64,000 nt of DNA from Desulfococcus sp041737845 (GTDB taxonomy: Bacteria > Desulfobacterota > Desulfobacteria > Desulfobacterales > Desulfococcaceae): the NCBI RefSeq assembly GCF_041737845.1, contig NZ_JBGSQX010000018.1, forward strand, positions 62,001-126,000. The letters are read 5' to 3'. The notes under the pieces are model-generated. The model worked only from the letters and a program-made list of their open reading frames with translations. It was not told the DNA's origin and did no database searches. This document shows positions 34,404 to 43,228 of this stretch, piece after piece; position 1 is the stretch's first letter; the number at the start of each line of letters is the position of its first letter. A program made the translations under genes and the position numbers.

Positions 34404-35066
34404 TCAGAACCCCAGCGGTTCATTGATGAGAACGACCGAGATATCGGTCATAATGGGCTTCCGGTGCAGAATGGTCGTGATCCGGCAAATCCTCTGAGGC
34501 GCGTTGCAGTCGCTGCACCTCCCGGTTTCCGCGCAGGGGGTTTCCATGCCGAGGCTCCTGGCCCGCATGGGGGCTGCCACCTCTCGGATCCTCGCCAGCG
34601 CTGAATCCAGAGAAGACGTCACCTTGTTCATGCCGGCGATGATCACAACCTTGGGGCATCCGAAGGTCATGGCGTTGTTCCGGTTTCCCACCCCGTCGAC
34701 ATTGACGATTTCCCCGGTGGCGGAAACCGCGTTGGCGCTGCAGAGGAAACAGTCGCAGCGCCCCTGTTTCAGGCGGACATCCAGATCGGTCATGTTCTCC
34801 GGCGGCGCCCAGTGATCGTAGACCACCCTCCCCAAGCGTTTCAGGGTTTCGGGAAGCCCCAGCGCCCGCGTCGTGGATGACCCCCCGAAGCCGAAGCTCT
34901 GACAGGAGGTCAGCAGGTCCATCACCAGCGCCCGCGCATCGTCGGCCGCGGGGGCAAAATGGGCGTCAAATCCGTTTTTTTTGAGATTTTTGACGCATCT
35001 TTCCCCGAGCTTCTCGCCCAGCCACTTATCGTAACGGATATCCGTCTTCACGCCCCCCAAGTCCAC
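34404..35066 (-). CDS. LUD-domain protein (LutC/DUF162 family)
   Basis: About 220 residues. The LUD fold is shown by DKWLGEKLGERCVKNLKKNG, quoted in part, the GFGGSSTTRALG motif, DCFLCSANAVSATGEIVNVDG (in part), GNRNNAM and KVVIIAGMNKV, ending with the family cysteine set CAETGRCSDCNAPQRICR. LUD proteins take part in lactate or other hydroxyacid utilisation; this short type is often stand-alone and annotated as lactate utilisation protein. Start is uncertain: GTG 35066 with CAGCAGG upstream was chosen because no ATG exists after the preceding stop. It follows the aminotransferase by 34 bases and probably shares its transcript. Confidence 0.8.
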   Translation of the reverse strand: MDLGGVKTDIRYDKWLGEKLGERCVKNLKKNGFDAHFAPAADDARALVMDLLTSCQSFGFGGSSTTRALGLPETLKRLGRVVYDHWAPPENMTDLDVRLKQGRCDCFLCSANAVSATGEIVNVDGVGNRNNAMTFGCPKVVIIAGMNKVTSSLDSALARIREVAAPMRARSLGMETPCAETGRCSDCNAPQRICRITTILHRKPIMTDISVVLINEPLGF

Positions 35067-35100
35067 GGCAGCCTGCTGTCCCTCAGAAATTGAAATCGCC

Positions 35101-36429
35101 TTACCTTGCCAGGTCTTTTGCCCCCCGGTAGATGGCGTCGAACAACGCCTCGAGGTTCTCCTCATCCACCGAAGAAAACGCGATCCTGAGGTCATGTTTT
35201 CCGGTGGCGATGGTCCCCACCCGGTATTGATTGAGAAGGTGGAGGCGGAGGGCTTCAGCCTCGACGGTTTTGAGGCGGAGGCACATGAAATACCCGGAAT
35301 TGAAGGGATAGACATCCCAAGCGTCATTGTATTTCGTTCCGGCCAGCAGGCGCTTGACAAGGTTGGCGCGCCGCTTGAGGATCATGACCTTGGCGTCTCG
35401 CTCCCGGCGGAACTCGGGCGAACCCAGGGCTTTCAGCACCAGCCGCTGGCCGATGTGGCTGGCGCTGGAGATGGACCCGCGGACGCCTCCGGCGGTTTTC
35501 TTTTCCAGTGCCTCGTAGAGCGAGACCGCCTCGCCGTGCATCACCTTCGTGCCATAGGTGATGAACCCGACCCGGAGCCCCCAGACGAACATCTCTTTGG
35601 TGGCGCCGTCGAGCTTTACCGCCAGGAGGCGGGAGTGACGGTCGCACAGCCGTGCAAAGAGGGATTCGCTGATGGGCTCATCTTCATATCGAAGCCCGAA
35701 ATAGGCATCGTCGGTGACGGCGATGATGTTGGTGCCGCCTTCTGCGATATCGGTGAGGATATCGACGATCCGATCCGCCTCGGCCTCGTTGATGGTATAC
35801 CCCGTCGGGTTGTTGGGGAAGTTGAGGAACACGACGACCTTGTAATTGTTGTCGGCCTCCATGCGGACGCGCTTTTCAAACGCATCGAGGTTGAAACCGC
35901 CGCGATCGTTGAACATGGGGTAGTTGCTGATGACGGCATCCCGCCTCACCGCCATGACGAGATGGTTGTTCCCCCACATCTTATCAGGAAATATCACAAC
36001 ATCATCCGGATCCAGAAACATATCGGCGAAGATGCTGATCCCATGGGTGATACCGTTGGTCACGATGGGAAGGCTGATGGTTTTTCCGGCGAGGGACGGA
36101 TTTTTTTCGCAGATGAATTCCCGCCACAGGTGCCTCAGTTCGGGAAGGCCATAGGAAGGCGCATAGGTCAGACATTCCCGGGCCTTGATTTCCTCGCGGT
36201 TGATGTATCCCATGACCGAAGGCAGATACATGGTATCCAGATGCTCGGTGGCAATGCCGATGGTCGCGTTGAATTTGGGATCGGCCTTTTCCCTGGCCTC
36301 GGCGCTCTGGGTCAGAATCCCCTTGGGAAAAAAAAGCCGCCGCCCTGTCTTGGACAGCATCTCCATCAGGTGGGGATTGCCGTTTTTGATGATTGCATTC
36401 AACTCCTGTGCGATGGGATTCACGCTCAT
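35101..36429 (-). CDS. Class I/II PLP-dependent aminotransferase
   Basis: 442 residues of fold type I. It shows FLNFPNNPTGYTI (the NPTG loop), AVTDDAYFGLRYED (the cofactor Asp and Tyr), and the Schiff-base lysine in KLDGATKEMFVWGLRVGF. The N-terminal part starts unusually, MSVNPIAQELNAIIKNG, followed by ILTQSAEAREKAD. It transfers the amino group between an amino acid (alanine, aspartate or similar) and 2-oxoglutarate; substrate is not decided. Coupled with the LUD gene, it may process a keto acid such as pyruvate, which is inference. Confidence 0.85.
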   Translation of the reverse strand: MSVNPIAQELNAIIKNGNPHLMEMLSKTGRRLFFPKGILTQSAEAREKADPKFNATIGIATEHLDTMYLPSVMGYINREEIKARECLTYAPSYGLPELRHLWREFICEKNPSLAGKTISLPIVTNGITHGISIFADMFLDPDDVVIFPDKMWGNNHLVMAVRRDAVISNYPMFNDRGGFNLDAFEKRVRMEADNNYKVVVFLNFPNNPTGYTINEAEADRIVDILTDIAEGGTNIIAVTDDAYFGLRYEDEPISESLFARLCDRHSRLLAVKLDGATKEMFVWGLRVGFITYGTKVMHGEAVSLYEALEKKTAGGVRGSISSASHIGQRLVLKALGSPEFRRERDAKVMILKRRANLVKRLLAGTKYNDAWDVYPFNSGYFMCLRLKTVEAEALRLHLLNQYRVGTIATGKHDLRIAFSSVDEENLEALFDAIYRGAKDLAR

Positions 36430-36654
36430 CTGCCCTATTCCTCTCTAATCGAAGCGCCTTGTTGTCGGCATCATGTTCATCATCCCCTCCCCGAACGCCT
36501 CGCCCCGGGCGCACGGCAGGTGTGACGCCCTCATGCGTCAACGGGCATGCACGTCCGAGGGGGGGTATCGGGTCAAGGGATATGCGGTAAACAGCTATGT
36601 TGTGTAATGTTTTAAGAGAAAAATATCAAGCAGAAAAAAACCGGCGGCAGGGGA

Positions 36655-36691
36655 TAAAAAAAAAGCCCCGCCCGATGGATCCGGGAGGGGC
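36655..36691 (-). terminator. Intrinsic terminator after the PxxKW gene
   Basis: On the minus strand GCCCCTCCCG and CGGGCGGGGC pair with one mismatch around a seven-base loop, followed by nine or more T residues. It follows the stop at 36716. Confidence 0.75.
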
Positions 36692-36715
36692 ATGGGGGCG
36701 ATATGAAGGCGATCT

Positions 36716-37000
36716 TTATTTTCCGCGTCGGGCGCGCTTGGAGGCCTTCAGAGGGTTCACCTTTGCCTGGGGCGAAACTTCTCCCAGCTTCACATGGGTG
36801 GCCATGTTACACACGCCGTTTTTCCATTTCAGCGAAGGCTCCGGAAAAGAGCTGCAATACCAGCCGGTCTCCATCTCGGTCATGCGGGCGCAGCCCTTGC
36901 AGGCCTCAACGGTTTCCAGACAGCTCCCTCCGTTGTAGGAACATCCTTTGGCGGTCATAAAAGGGCAGTCATACCCTTTTCTTACAGTGGTACAAATCAT
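36716..37000 (-). CDS. PxxKW-family cysteine-rich protein
   Basis: 94 residues with eight or nine cysteines, including CPFMTAKGCSYNGGSC, CKGCARM and WYCSSFP, and the name-giving PSLKW motif in FPEPSLKWKNGVCNMATHVK. This family occurs in Desulfobacterota and has no known function; the cysteine spacing suggests Zn or Fe-S binding. Basic C-terminus (KASKRARRGK). It has its own strong promoter and terminator, so it is a single-gene unit that may be highly expressed. Confidence 0.85.
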   Translation of the reverse strand: MICTTVRKGYDCPFMTAKGCSYNGGSCLETVEACKGCARMTEMETGWYCSSFPEPSLKWKNGVCNMATHVKLGEVSPQAKVNPLKASKRARRGK

Positions 37001-37078
37001 TTACGTATCTCTCCTTTAAACTTGGACTGAAAAAAAGTTTGAATCGATTTTTCTCAAACTTCTCTTTCGTAACTGTCG

Positions 37079-37107
37079 AGATTAAAGCAGCTCAAGAATC
37101 TTGTCAA
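37079..37107 (-). promoter_or_regulatory. Sigma-70-type promoter of the PxxKW gene
   Basis: Minus strand TTGACA (37102-37107), 17 bases, TAATCT (37079-37084). It reads toward ATG 37000, about 80 bases away. Confidence 0.6.
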
Positions 37108-37116
37108 CCAAAAAAG

Positions 37117-38406
37117 TCATGGGGCCATCAAGAATTCGATCTCTTCAGCTTCAATGGGAATATTGGCCATCAAATCGACAGGCCCCGTGTCTGTTATGAG
37201 GACATCATTTTCAATCCGGACGCCGATGCCCTCCTCCCGTATGTAAATGCCCGGCTCGCAGGTGAAAACCATGCCCGGCTCGAAGGCCCGCGATGCTATG
37301 CCGTAATCATGAACGTCCAGGCCGAGATGATGGGAGGTGCCGTGCATGAAGTAGGTTCGGTAGAGCGGGGCATGCTCATCCTGCCGCTTCACCTCCTCGG
37401 GGTCGAGGAGGCCCAGGTGAATGAGCTCCCTTTCCATGATGGCGCCGACGGCCTTATGATAAGTTTTGAGGCTGTTGCCCGGTCGAAGCATCTGGATTGC
37501 CGCCCGCTGGACCCGGAGCACGGCGTCATAGACCGCCCGCTGGCGAGGGCTGAAGCGCCCGTTCACCGGAACCGTGCGCGTAAGATCCGCGGCATAATGG
37601 GCATATTCGGCCCCGAAGTCCATCAGCACCAGGTCGCCGTCGGCCATCTGCCGGTCGTTCTTGACGTAGTGCAGGATGCAGGCATTCGGCCCCGAGGCGA
37701 TGATGGGCTCGTAGGCCGGCCAGCGCGCTCGGTTTTTCAGGAACTCATGGCAGATTTCGGCCTCGACCTCGAACTCCCACACCCCCGGCCGGATGGCCCC
37801 CAGAACTCGGCGAAAGGCCTTCTCCGTGATATCGCAGGCCCGCTGAATCAGCTCCGTCTCGATGGGGGATTTCACCGCCCGCAGCCGGTGCAGGATGGGC
37901 GCGGACCGTTCGTAGCGGTGGAGCGGATACGCGGCCTTGCACCACTTGAGAAAGCGCCCGTCCCGGGTCTCCACCGTCACGTCGGCCCGCGGGTGCTCGT
38001 TGGTGTTCAGGTAGATGCAATCCGATTCCAGGGCAAGTCCCCGGAACACCCCTTCGAACTGGGAAGTCCAGTAGATCGTCCGGATGCCGGAGATGCGGCG
38101 GGCCTCCTCCTGGGTATACTTCGGGCCTTCCCAGGTGGCGATCTTCTCGCTGGTCTCGCGGATGAAGAGGACCTCCCTGTGCTTTTTCTCCGCGGCATCC
38201 GGGCATAGAACCAGGATGGATTCCTCCTGGTCAATGCCGCTCAGGTAAATCATATCGGTCTGCTGGATGAAGCGCCTTACACCGTCGGCGCTCTTGGGCG
38301 CGACGTCGCCGGCATTGAAAACAGCCACGGAACGGGGTTTCAGCGAGCCTGAAAACGCGGCCCGGTTCCGAATGAAGAGTTCGCGGTCAATGGGAGCGTA
38401 TCGCAT
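37117..38406 (-). CDS. pepP: Xaa-Pro aminopeptidase (M24B)
   Basis: 429 residues. N-terminal aminopeptidase-P domain (about 1-130) and C-terminal pita-bread domain. Metal ligands are visible: LMDFGAEYAHYAADLTRT gives the two Asp, GTSHHLGLDVHD the His, VFTCEPGIYI and RIENDVLIT the two Glu. It cuts the first residue from peptides with proline in second place, in the cytoplasm, using two Mn2+. The start codon lies 27 bases after the stop of the PaaK-like gene, so both are likely transcribed together. Confidence 0.92.
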   Translation of the reverse strand: MRYAPIDRELFIRNRAAFSGSLKPRSVAVFNAGDVAPKSADGVRRFIQQTDMIYLSGIDQEESILVLCPDAAEKKHREVLFIRETSEKIATWEGPKYTQEEARRISGIRTIYWTSQFEGVFRGLALESDCIYLNTNEHPRADVTVETRDGRFLKWCKAAYPLHRYERSAPILHRLRAVKSPIETELIQRACDITEKAFRRVLGAIRPGVWEFEVEAEICHEFLKNRARWPAYEPIIASGPNACILHYVKNDRQMADGDLVLMDFGAEYAHYAADLTRTVPVNGRFSPRQRAVYDAVLRVQRAAIQMLRPGNSLKTYHKAVGAIMERELIHLGLLDPEEVKRQDEHAPLYRTYFMHGTSHHLGLDVHDYGIASRAFEPGMVFTCEPGIYIREEGIGVRIENDVLITDTGPVDLMANIPIEAEEIEFLMAP

Positions 38407-38433
38407 GGGTCCTTGTCCTGTATCGGCCGGTTG

Positions 38434-39741
38434 CTAAACGATCGGATCCTGTATCCGGGTGTCGAATACCCGCTGGCTTTTCCGCTCGGAGCGCGGGAGG
38501 TGCCCATAGGCCACGACCTCCACCGTCGGCGTGACCAGGACTTTTTTCTTGATGCGCGTCCGCACCTCGGCGGCCAGGTCCTCCGACCTTCGTTCGTCGA
38601 CCCCGTCCGCGCGCTCGACAACCAGACGCATGATGCCCCGCTCGGATTCATCCCGGGACAGATGGATCTGATACTCGGAGCCCAGCCCCGAAATCTCTGA
38701 AATGATGGCATCGATGGTGGAGGGATAGATGTTCACCGCCCGGAAAATGAACATATCGTCGGTTCGGCCCGAAATCCGGGAATGGCGGGGCAAAATAGAT
38801 CCGCAGGTGCACCGGCCGGGAATGATCCGGGTGATGTCGTGGGTCCGGTAGCGGATCAGGGGGACGGCCTCCTTGCAGAGCGTCGTGACCACCATCTCGC
38901 CCCATTCCCCTTCGGCCACCGGTGTCAGGGTGTCGGGGTCGATGATTTCGAGGATATAATAGTCTCCCCAGAAGTGGATGCAGTCGTGGTCCGGGCATTC
39001 GATGCCCGTTCCCGGACCGTACAGCTCCGTCAGCCCGGTGATGTCGAAGAGCTCGGCCCCACCGAAAAGCTCGGATACCTTCTTGCGCATGGAAACGGAC
39101 GAACGCTCCGATCCGTAGATCACTTTTTTGATGTTGATCTTCCGGACGAGCCCCCGGCGCTTCACCTCCTCGGCCATCAGGAGCCCCATGGAGGCCGTGC
39201 AGCAGAGCACGGTGCTCTGCATGTCCACCAGGAACTGGCACTGGAGGTCCACATTGCCGGGTCCGACGGGCAGGGCCATGGCTCCCAGCCGTTCGCAGGC
39301 CATCTGAAACCCCACCCCCGCGGTCCAGACACCGTAACCGACGGCAATCTGGACCCGGTCCTCGGAAGTCACCCCGGCCATCTGGTAGGCCCGGGCAAAA
39401 AAATGAGCCCAGTCATCCACATCCTTTTGCGTGTAACAGAGATTCTTGCGCCGGCCGGTGGTGCCGCTGCTCGAATGAATCCGGACGATCCTCTCGAAGG
39501 GGACCGAGCGCAGGGGAAAGGGGTACCCGTCCTTGAGGTCCTCCGCGTCGGTAAAGGGCAGCCTCCGGATGTCCTCAAGGCACCGGATATCCCCGGGAGA
39601 CACCCCGGCGGCGGACAGCTTGGCCCGGTAAACGGGAGACCCCTCATAGGCGTGGGCCACCGTCCACTTCAGGCCCTTCAACTGGTGGGCATACAGTGCT
39701 GCTTCGGTTGGAAATTCCGGCATAAAGTTTCGTTTCAACAT
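38434..39741 (-). CDS. paaK: Phenylacetate-CoA ligase family protein
   Basis: 435 residues, the length of PaaK (about 430-440), shorter than other ANL ligases. Motifs: IHSSSGTTGRRKNLCYT phosphate loop near residue 95, DITGLTELYGPGTGIEC, TLCKEAVPLIRYRTHDIT, and RTDDMFIFRAVNIYPS. The C-terminal segment contains the family lysine in RSERKSQRVFDTR. It forms phenylacetyl-CoA or another aryl-CoA with ATP. GGAGG precedes ATG 39741. In anaerobes of this group such ligases, often several, open aromatic acid breakdown; no indolepyruvate or benzoyl-CoA genes are adjacent to confirm this. Confidence 0.9.
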   Translation of the reverse strand: MLKRNFMPEFPTEAALYAHQLKGLKWTVAHAYEGSPVYRAKLSAAGVSPGDIRCLEDIRRLPFTDAEDLKDGYPFPLRSVPFERIVRIHSSSGTTGRRKNLCYTQKDVDDWAHFFARAYQMAGVTSEDRVQIAVGYGVWTAGVGFQMACERLGAMALPVGPGNVDLQCQFLVDMQSTVLCCTASMGLLMAEEVKRRGLVRKINIKKVIYGSERSSVSMRKKVSELFGGAELFDITGLTELYGPGTGIECPDHDCIHFWGDYYILEIIDPDTLTPVAEGEWGEMVVTTLCKEAVPLIRYRTHDITRIIPGRCTCGSILPRHSRISGRTDDMFIFRAVNIYPSTIDAIISEISGLGSEYQIHLSRDESERGIMRLVVERADGVDERRSEDLAAEVRTRIKKKVLVTPTVEVVAYGHLPRSERKSQRVFDTRIQDPIV

Positions 39742-39807
39742 ATATCCTCCGGTTTCACGGCACGGGTAGCGCGGTTTGCGGGGTTATGGCATCGGCGTGT
39801 AAAAACG

Positions 39808-42669
39808 TCAAGAACCTTCCCGCGGGTTGAATCCGTCAAGGGCGTTAACCGATAGAACCCGCCTCAAAAACCGCCCGGTATGGGATGCGGTTCCGGCAGC
39901 GACCGCTTCGGGGGTGCCGCTGGCAACGACCCATCCGCCGCCGTCGCCCCCTTCGGGCCCCAGATCGATGACGTGGTCCGCGGTTTTGATGACGTCCAGA
40001 TGATGCTCGATGACGATCACGGTGTTCCCCATGTCCACCAGACGGTTCAGTACATCGAGGAGCTTTCGGATATCGTCCATGTGAAGGCCCGTGGTCGGCT
40101 CATCGAGAAAATAGACGGTTTTCCCCGTGGCCCGCCGGCTCAGCTCCTTTGCCAGCTTCACCCGCTGGGCCTCCCCTCCCGAAAGGGTGGTCCCCTGCTG
40201 CCCGATCTGGATGTACCCGAGCCCCACCTCCGAAAGCGTCTGCAGTTTACCGTGGATGCCCGGGATGTTCCGGAAAAACTCCAGGGCCTGATCAACGGTC
40301 ATGTGGAGGACCTCGGCGATGTTTTTCCCCTTGTAGCGGACCTCGAGGGTCTCCCGGTTATACCGTTTTCCCCGGCAGACGTCGCACGTCACATAGACAT
40401 CCGGAAGAAAATGCATCTCGATCCGGACGATCCCGTCGCCCTGGCACGACTCGCACCGACCCCCCTTGACGTTGAAACTGAAGCGCCCCGCCTTGTACCC
40501 CCGCATCCGGGCCTCCGGGGTTTCGGCAAAAATCTCCCGGATCGGGGCGAATACGCCGGTGTAGGTCCCCGGGTTCGAACGGGGGGTCCTGCCGATGGGC
40601 GATTGGTCGATATGAATCACCTTGTCCACGAATTCGACCCCCGCGACATCATCGCAGGCCCCCGCGCGCGTCCGGTTTCGGTAAAGCTTCCGGACAAGCA
40701 CCCGGTAGAGGGTTTCCAGGACGAGGGTCGATTTTCCGGATCCCGAAACGCCCGTGACACAGATGAGGCTCCCAAGGGGGAAGGACACATCGATGCCCTT
40801 GAGGTTGTTGGCCCGGGCCCCTTTCAGGACGATCCGTCGACCGTTGCCGGCACGCCGGGTGCCGGGCACCTCGATGCGTTTTTTCCCTGAAAGATACTGG
40901 CCCGTGAGGGAGGTTTCCGACTGGAGCAGGCGCCCGGGGGGGCCGGAGAAGACCACTTCGCCCCCCCGGGCCCCGGCCCCCGGCCCCATATCCACCACGT
41001 GATCGGCGGCCAGAATCGTCTCTTCGTCGTGCTCCACCACCAACACCGTGTTCCCCAGATCCCGCATCTGACACAGGGTGGACAAGAGCCGCTGATTGTC
41101 CCGCTTGTGGAGCCCGACGCTCGGCTCGTCCAGCACATAGAGGACCCCCGTGAGCTTCGCCCCGATCTGGGTCGCCAGCCGGATGCGCTGGGATTCTCCG
41201 CCGGAGAGGGTGCCGGCCGAACGATCGAGGGTCAGATACCCCAGCCCGACATTCTCCAGGAACCCCAGGCGGTCTGCGATCTCCTTCAGGATCTTTCGGG
41301 CGATGACCGTCTCCTTTTCCGTGAACTCCGGCGCCGCGGCGGAAAAGAATTCCCGTACCTGCGTGATGTTCAGGCGGCTGACGTAGGCGATGTTCCGGCC
41401 GCCGACCCGGACGGAGAGCGACACCGGGTTCAGTTTGCAGCCGCCGCAGGCCTCACAGGGCCGGACATTCATGTATTGCAGGATCTCGTCCCTCGAGAGC
41501 TGGGAGTCGGTTTCGGCATAACGGCGGGTCAGCTTTGGAATGATCCCCTCGAAACGCTTGCGATAAACGACGCGCCGGTTCTTCCGTTCAAAGAAAAAGG
41601 AGATCTCGTCTTCTCCGGACCCGTGCATCAGGACCTCCTTGAAGCTGTCCGGAAGGTCCTGGTAAGGGGTGTAGATGTCCACCCCGTATCGGCCCGTCAG
41701 GGCTTCCAGGAATTCCATGAACTGGACGGAGTTCCGGTTCTCCCATAATTTCACCGCCCCCTCCCTCAAATTCAGCTCCGGGTTGGGAACGATCAGCTCG
41801 GGGTCGAACTCGCTGGCCGCACCCATCCCGTTGCATTTGGGGCAGGCGCCCTGGGGGGAATTGAAAGAAAAACTGGCGGGTGAAATCTCGGGAAAGCTGA
41901 CCCCGCATTGGGTGCAGGCGGCATGCTCACTGAACAGGATGCTTTCCCCGCCGATGACGTCGATGGCGGCCAGGCCGTCGGCCTGGGCCATGGCCAGCTC
42001 CAGCGAATCGGCCAGCCGATGCTGAACGCCCGGCTTCACGACCAGACGGTCGACGATCACCTCGATGGCGTGTCTCCGTTTCTTGTCGAGAGTGCCCGCG
42101 TTCTCGATGTCCATGGCCTCGCCGTCGATGCGGACCCTGGAAAACCCCTGCTTCCGGAGGCTTTTGAGCAGCTTCTCGTGGCCCCCCTTCTGGAGGGACG
42201 CCAGCGGTGCGAGGATGATGATCTTGGTTCCTTCGGGAAGCGCCGTCACCTGAGCCACGATCTGATCGATGGATTGGGGGGTGACAGGCCTGCCGCATTG
42301 ATGGCAGTGGCGCCTGCCGATCCTCGCGAAGAGCAGCCTGAGATAATCGTGGATCTCGGTGACGGTCCCCACAGTGGACCGAGGATTGTGGCTTGCCGTT
42401 TTTTGTTGGATGGCGATGGCGGGAGAGAGGCCTTCGATCAGGTCCACATCCGGCTTGTCCATGCGCTCCAGAAACTGCCGGGCATAGGTGGACAGGGATT
42501 CCACGTACCGCCGCTGCCCCTCGGCGTAAAGGGTGTCGAAGGCCAGCGTGGATTTTCCCGATCCGGACAGGCCGGTCACCACCACCAGCCTGGACCGGGG
42601 GATCTCCACATCGATGTTTTTCAGGTTGTGCTGCCTTGCGCCCTGTACAATGATATTGCCCGATGCCAT
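39808..42669 (-). CDS. uvrA: Excinuclease ABC subunit A
   Basis: 953 residues, normal for UvrA. Two ABC ATPase cores: Walker A GLSGSGKSTLAFD near residue 31 and GVSGSGKSTLVLE near 640, signatures LSGGESQRIRLA and LSGGEAQRVKLA. Zinc sites appear as CTQCGVSF...CPKCNGMG and CESCQGDG...CDVCRGKRYN. It scans DNA for bulky lesions with UvrB in nucleotide excision repair. Alone here; uvrB and uvrC are not in the window. Probably read from the region 42670-43228. Confidence 0.97.
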   Translation of the reverse strand: MASGNIIVQGARQHNLKNIDVEIPRSRLVVVTGLSGSGKSTLAFDTLYAEGQRRYVESLSTYARQFLERMDKPDVDLIEGLSPAIAIQQKTASHNPRSTVGTVTEIHDYLRLLFARIGRRHCHQCGRPVTPQSIDQIVAQVTALPEGTKIIILAPLASLQKGGHEKLLKSLRKQGFSRVRIDGEAMDIENAGTLDKKRRHAIEVIVDRLVVKPGVQHRLADSLELAMAQADGLAAIDVIGGESILFSEHAACTQCGVSFPEISPASFSFNSPQGACPKCNGMGAASEFDPELIVPNPELNLREGAVKLWENRNSVQFMEFLEALTGRYGVDIYTPYQDLPDSFKEVLMHGSGEDEISFFFERKNRRVVYRKRFEGIIPKLTRRYAETDSQLSRDEILQYMNVRPCEACGGCKLNPVSLSVRVGGRNIAYVSRLNITQVREFFSAAAPEFTEKETVIARKILKEIADRLGFLENVGLGYLTLDRSAGTLSGGESQRIRLATQIGAKLTGVLYVLDEPSVGLHKRDNQRLLSTLCQMRDLGNTVLVVEHDEETILAADHVVDMGPGAGARGGEVVFSGPPGRLLQSETSLTGQYLSGKKRIEVPGTRRAGNGRRIVLKGARANNLKGIDVSFPLGSLICVTGVSGSGKSTLVLETLYRVLVRKLYRNRTRAGACDDVAGVEFVDKVIHIDQSPIGRTPRSNPGTYTGVFAPIREIFAETPEARMRGYKAGRFSFNVKGGRCESCQGDGIVRIEMHFLPDVYVTCDVCRGKRYNRETLEVRYKGKNIAEVLHMTVDQALEFFRNIPGIHGKLQTLSEVGLGYIQIGQQGTTLSGGEAQRVKLAKELSRRATGKTVYFLDEPTTGLHMDDIRKLLDVLNRLVDMGNTVIVIEHHLDVIKTADHVIDLGPEGGDGGGWVVASGTPEAVAAGTASHTGRFLRRVLSVNALDGFNPREGS

Positions 42670-43228
42670 GCCTGTCCGATATCAAAACCGTGATTCGAGG
42701 TCGCGGCGGAAGCCCGCCGGAAGCATTCCAGACCGCATCTTATCCGGCCTGTTTTTCTTTTTCAAATAATTTATTTCATTTCCACGAGTTGTGATCAGTT
42801 TGACAAATTGCAGGGTATTTTTCCGAAAAAAGAAGATAATTCAAGAAATATCAAGATTGCGAGGGGCGTGGGGCTGCTGCGATTTCCGGGGTGCACTGCC
42901 TTTCCCCTTAAAATACTTGGGGATAAACCAGGTAGCTGAAATGGATTGTATTTATGGAGAGTTGGAAGAAATAAAATATTAATAATCAATTTATTCGAAA
43001 TGTTAAAATAATGGATGCCTGCTGCGCCAAATTTTCTTCCACCCTGTTTCATCCGATTTGACGATGAGGCAAGAATCCCCTATTAGACCATCCCATGTGT
43101 AAGGAGATGCCGGACCATATCCCGTCAATTGGGCCATAACTGGCCAAAGCAACCCAAAACGCCGAATACGACGACAAATTGAGCGCCTTATTTCTATTGC
43201 GCGAGCAATAAAGGAAGCATATTGCCCA
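42670..43228. other. 559-base AT-rich region between divergent uvrA and dnaA
   Basis: Promoters for both genes should lie here. 42960-43015 is strongly AT-rich. Small palindromes such as GGCCATAACTGGCC (43132-43145) and TATTGCGCGAGCAATA (43195-43210) occur close to dnaA. No cluster of standard DnaA boxes was found, so an origin cannot be claimed. Confidence 0.4.

Noticed and set aside
42670..43228. Possible replication origin next to dnaA because of AT-rich DNA and palindromes.
   Set aside because: No cluster of TTATCCACA-like boxes was found; one partial match (TTATCCGGC) is not enough, and dnaA need not lie at the origin.
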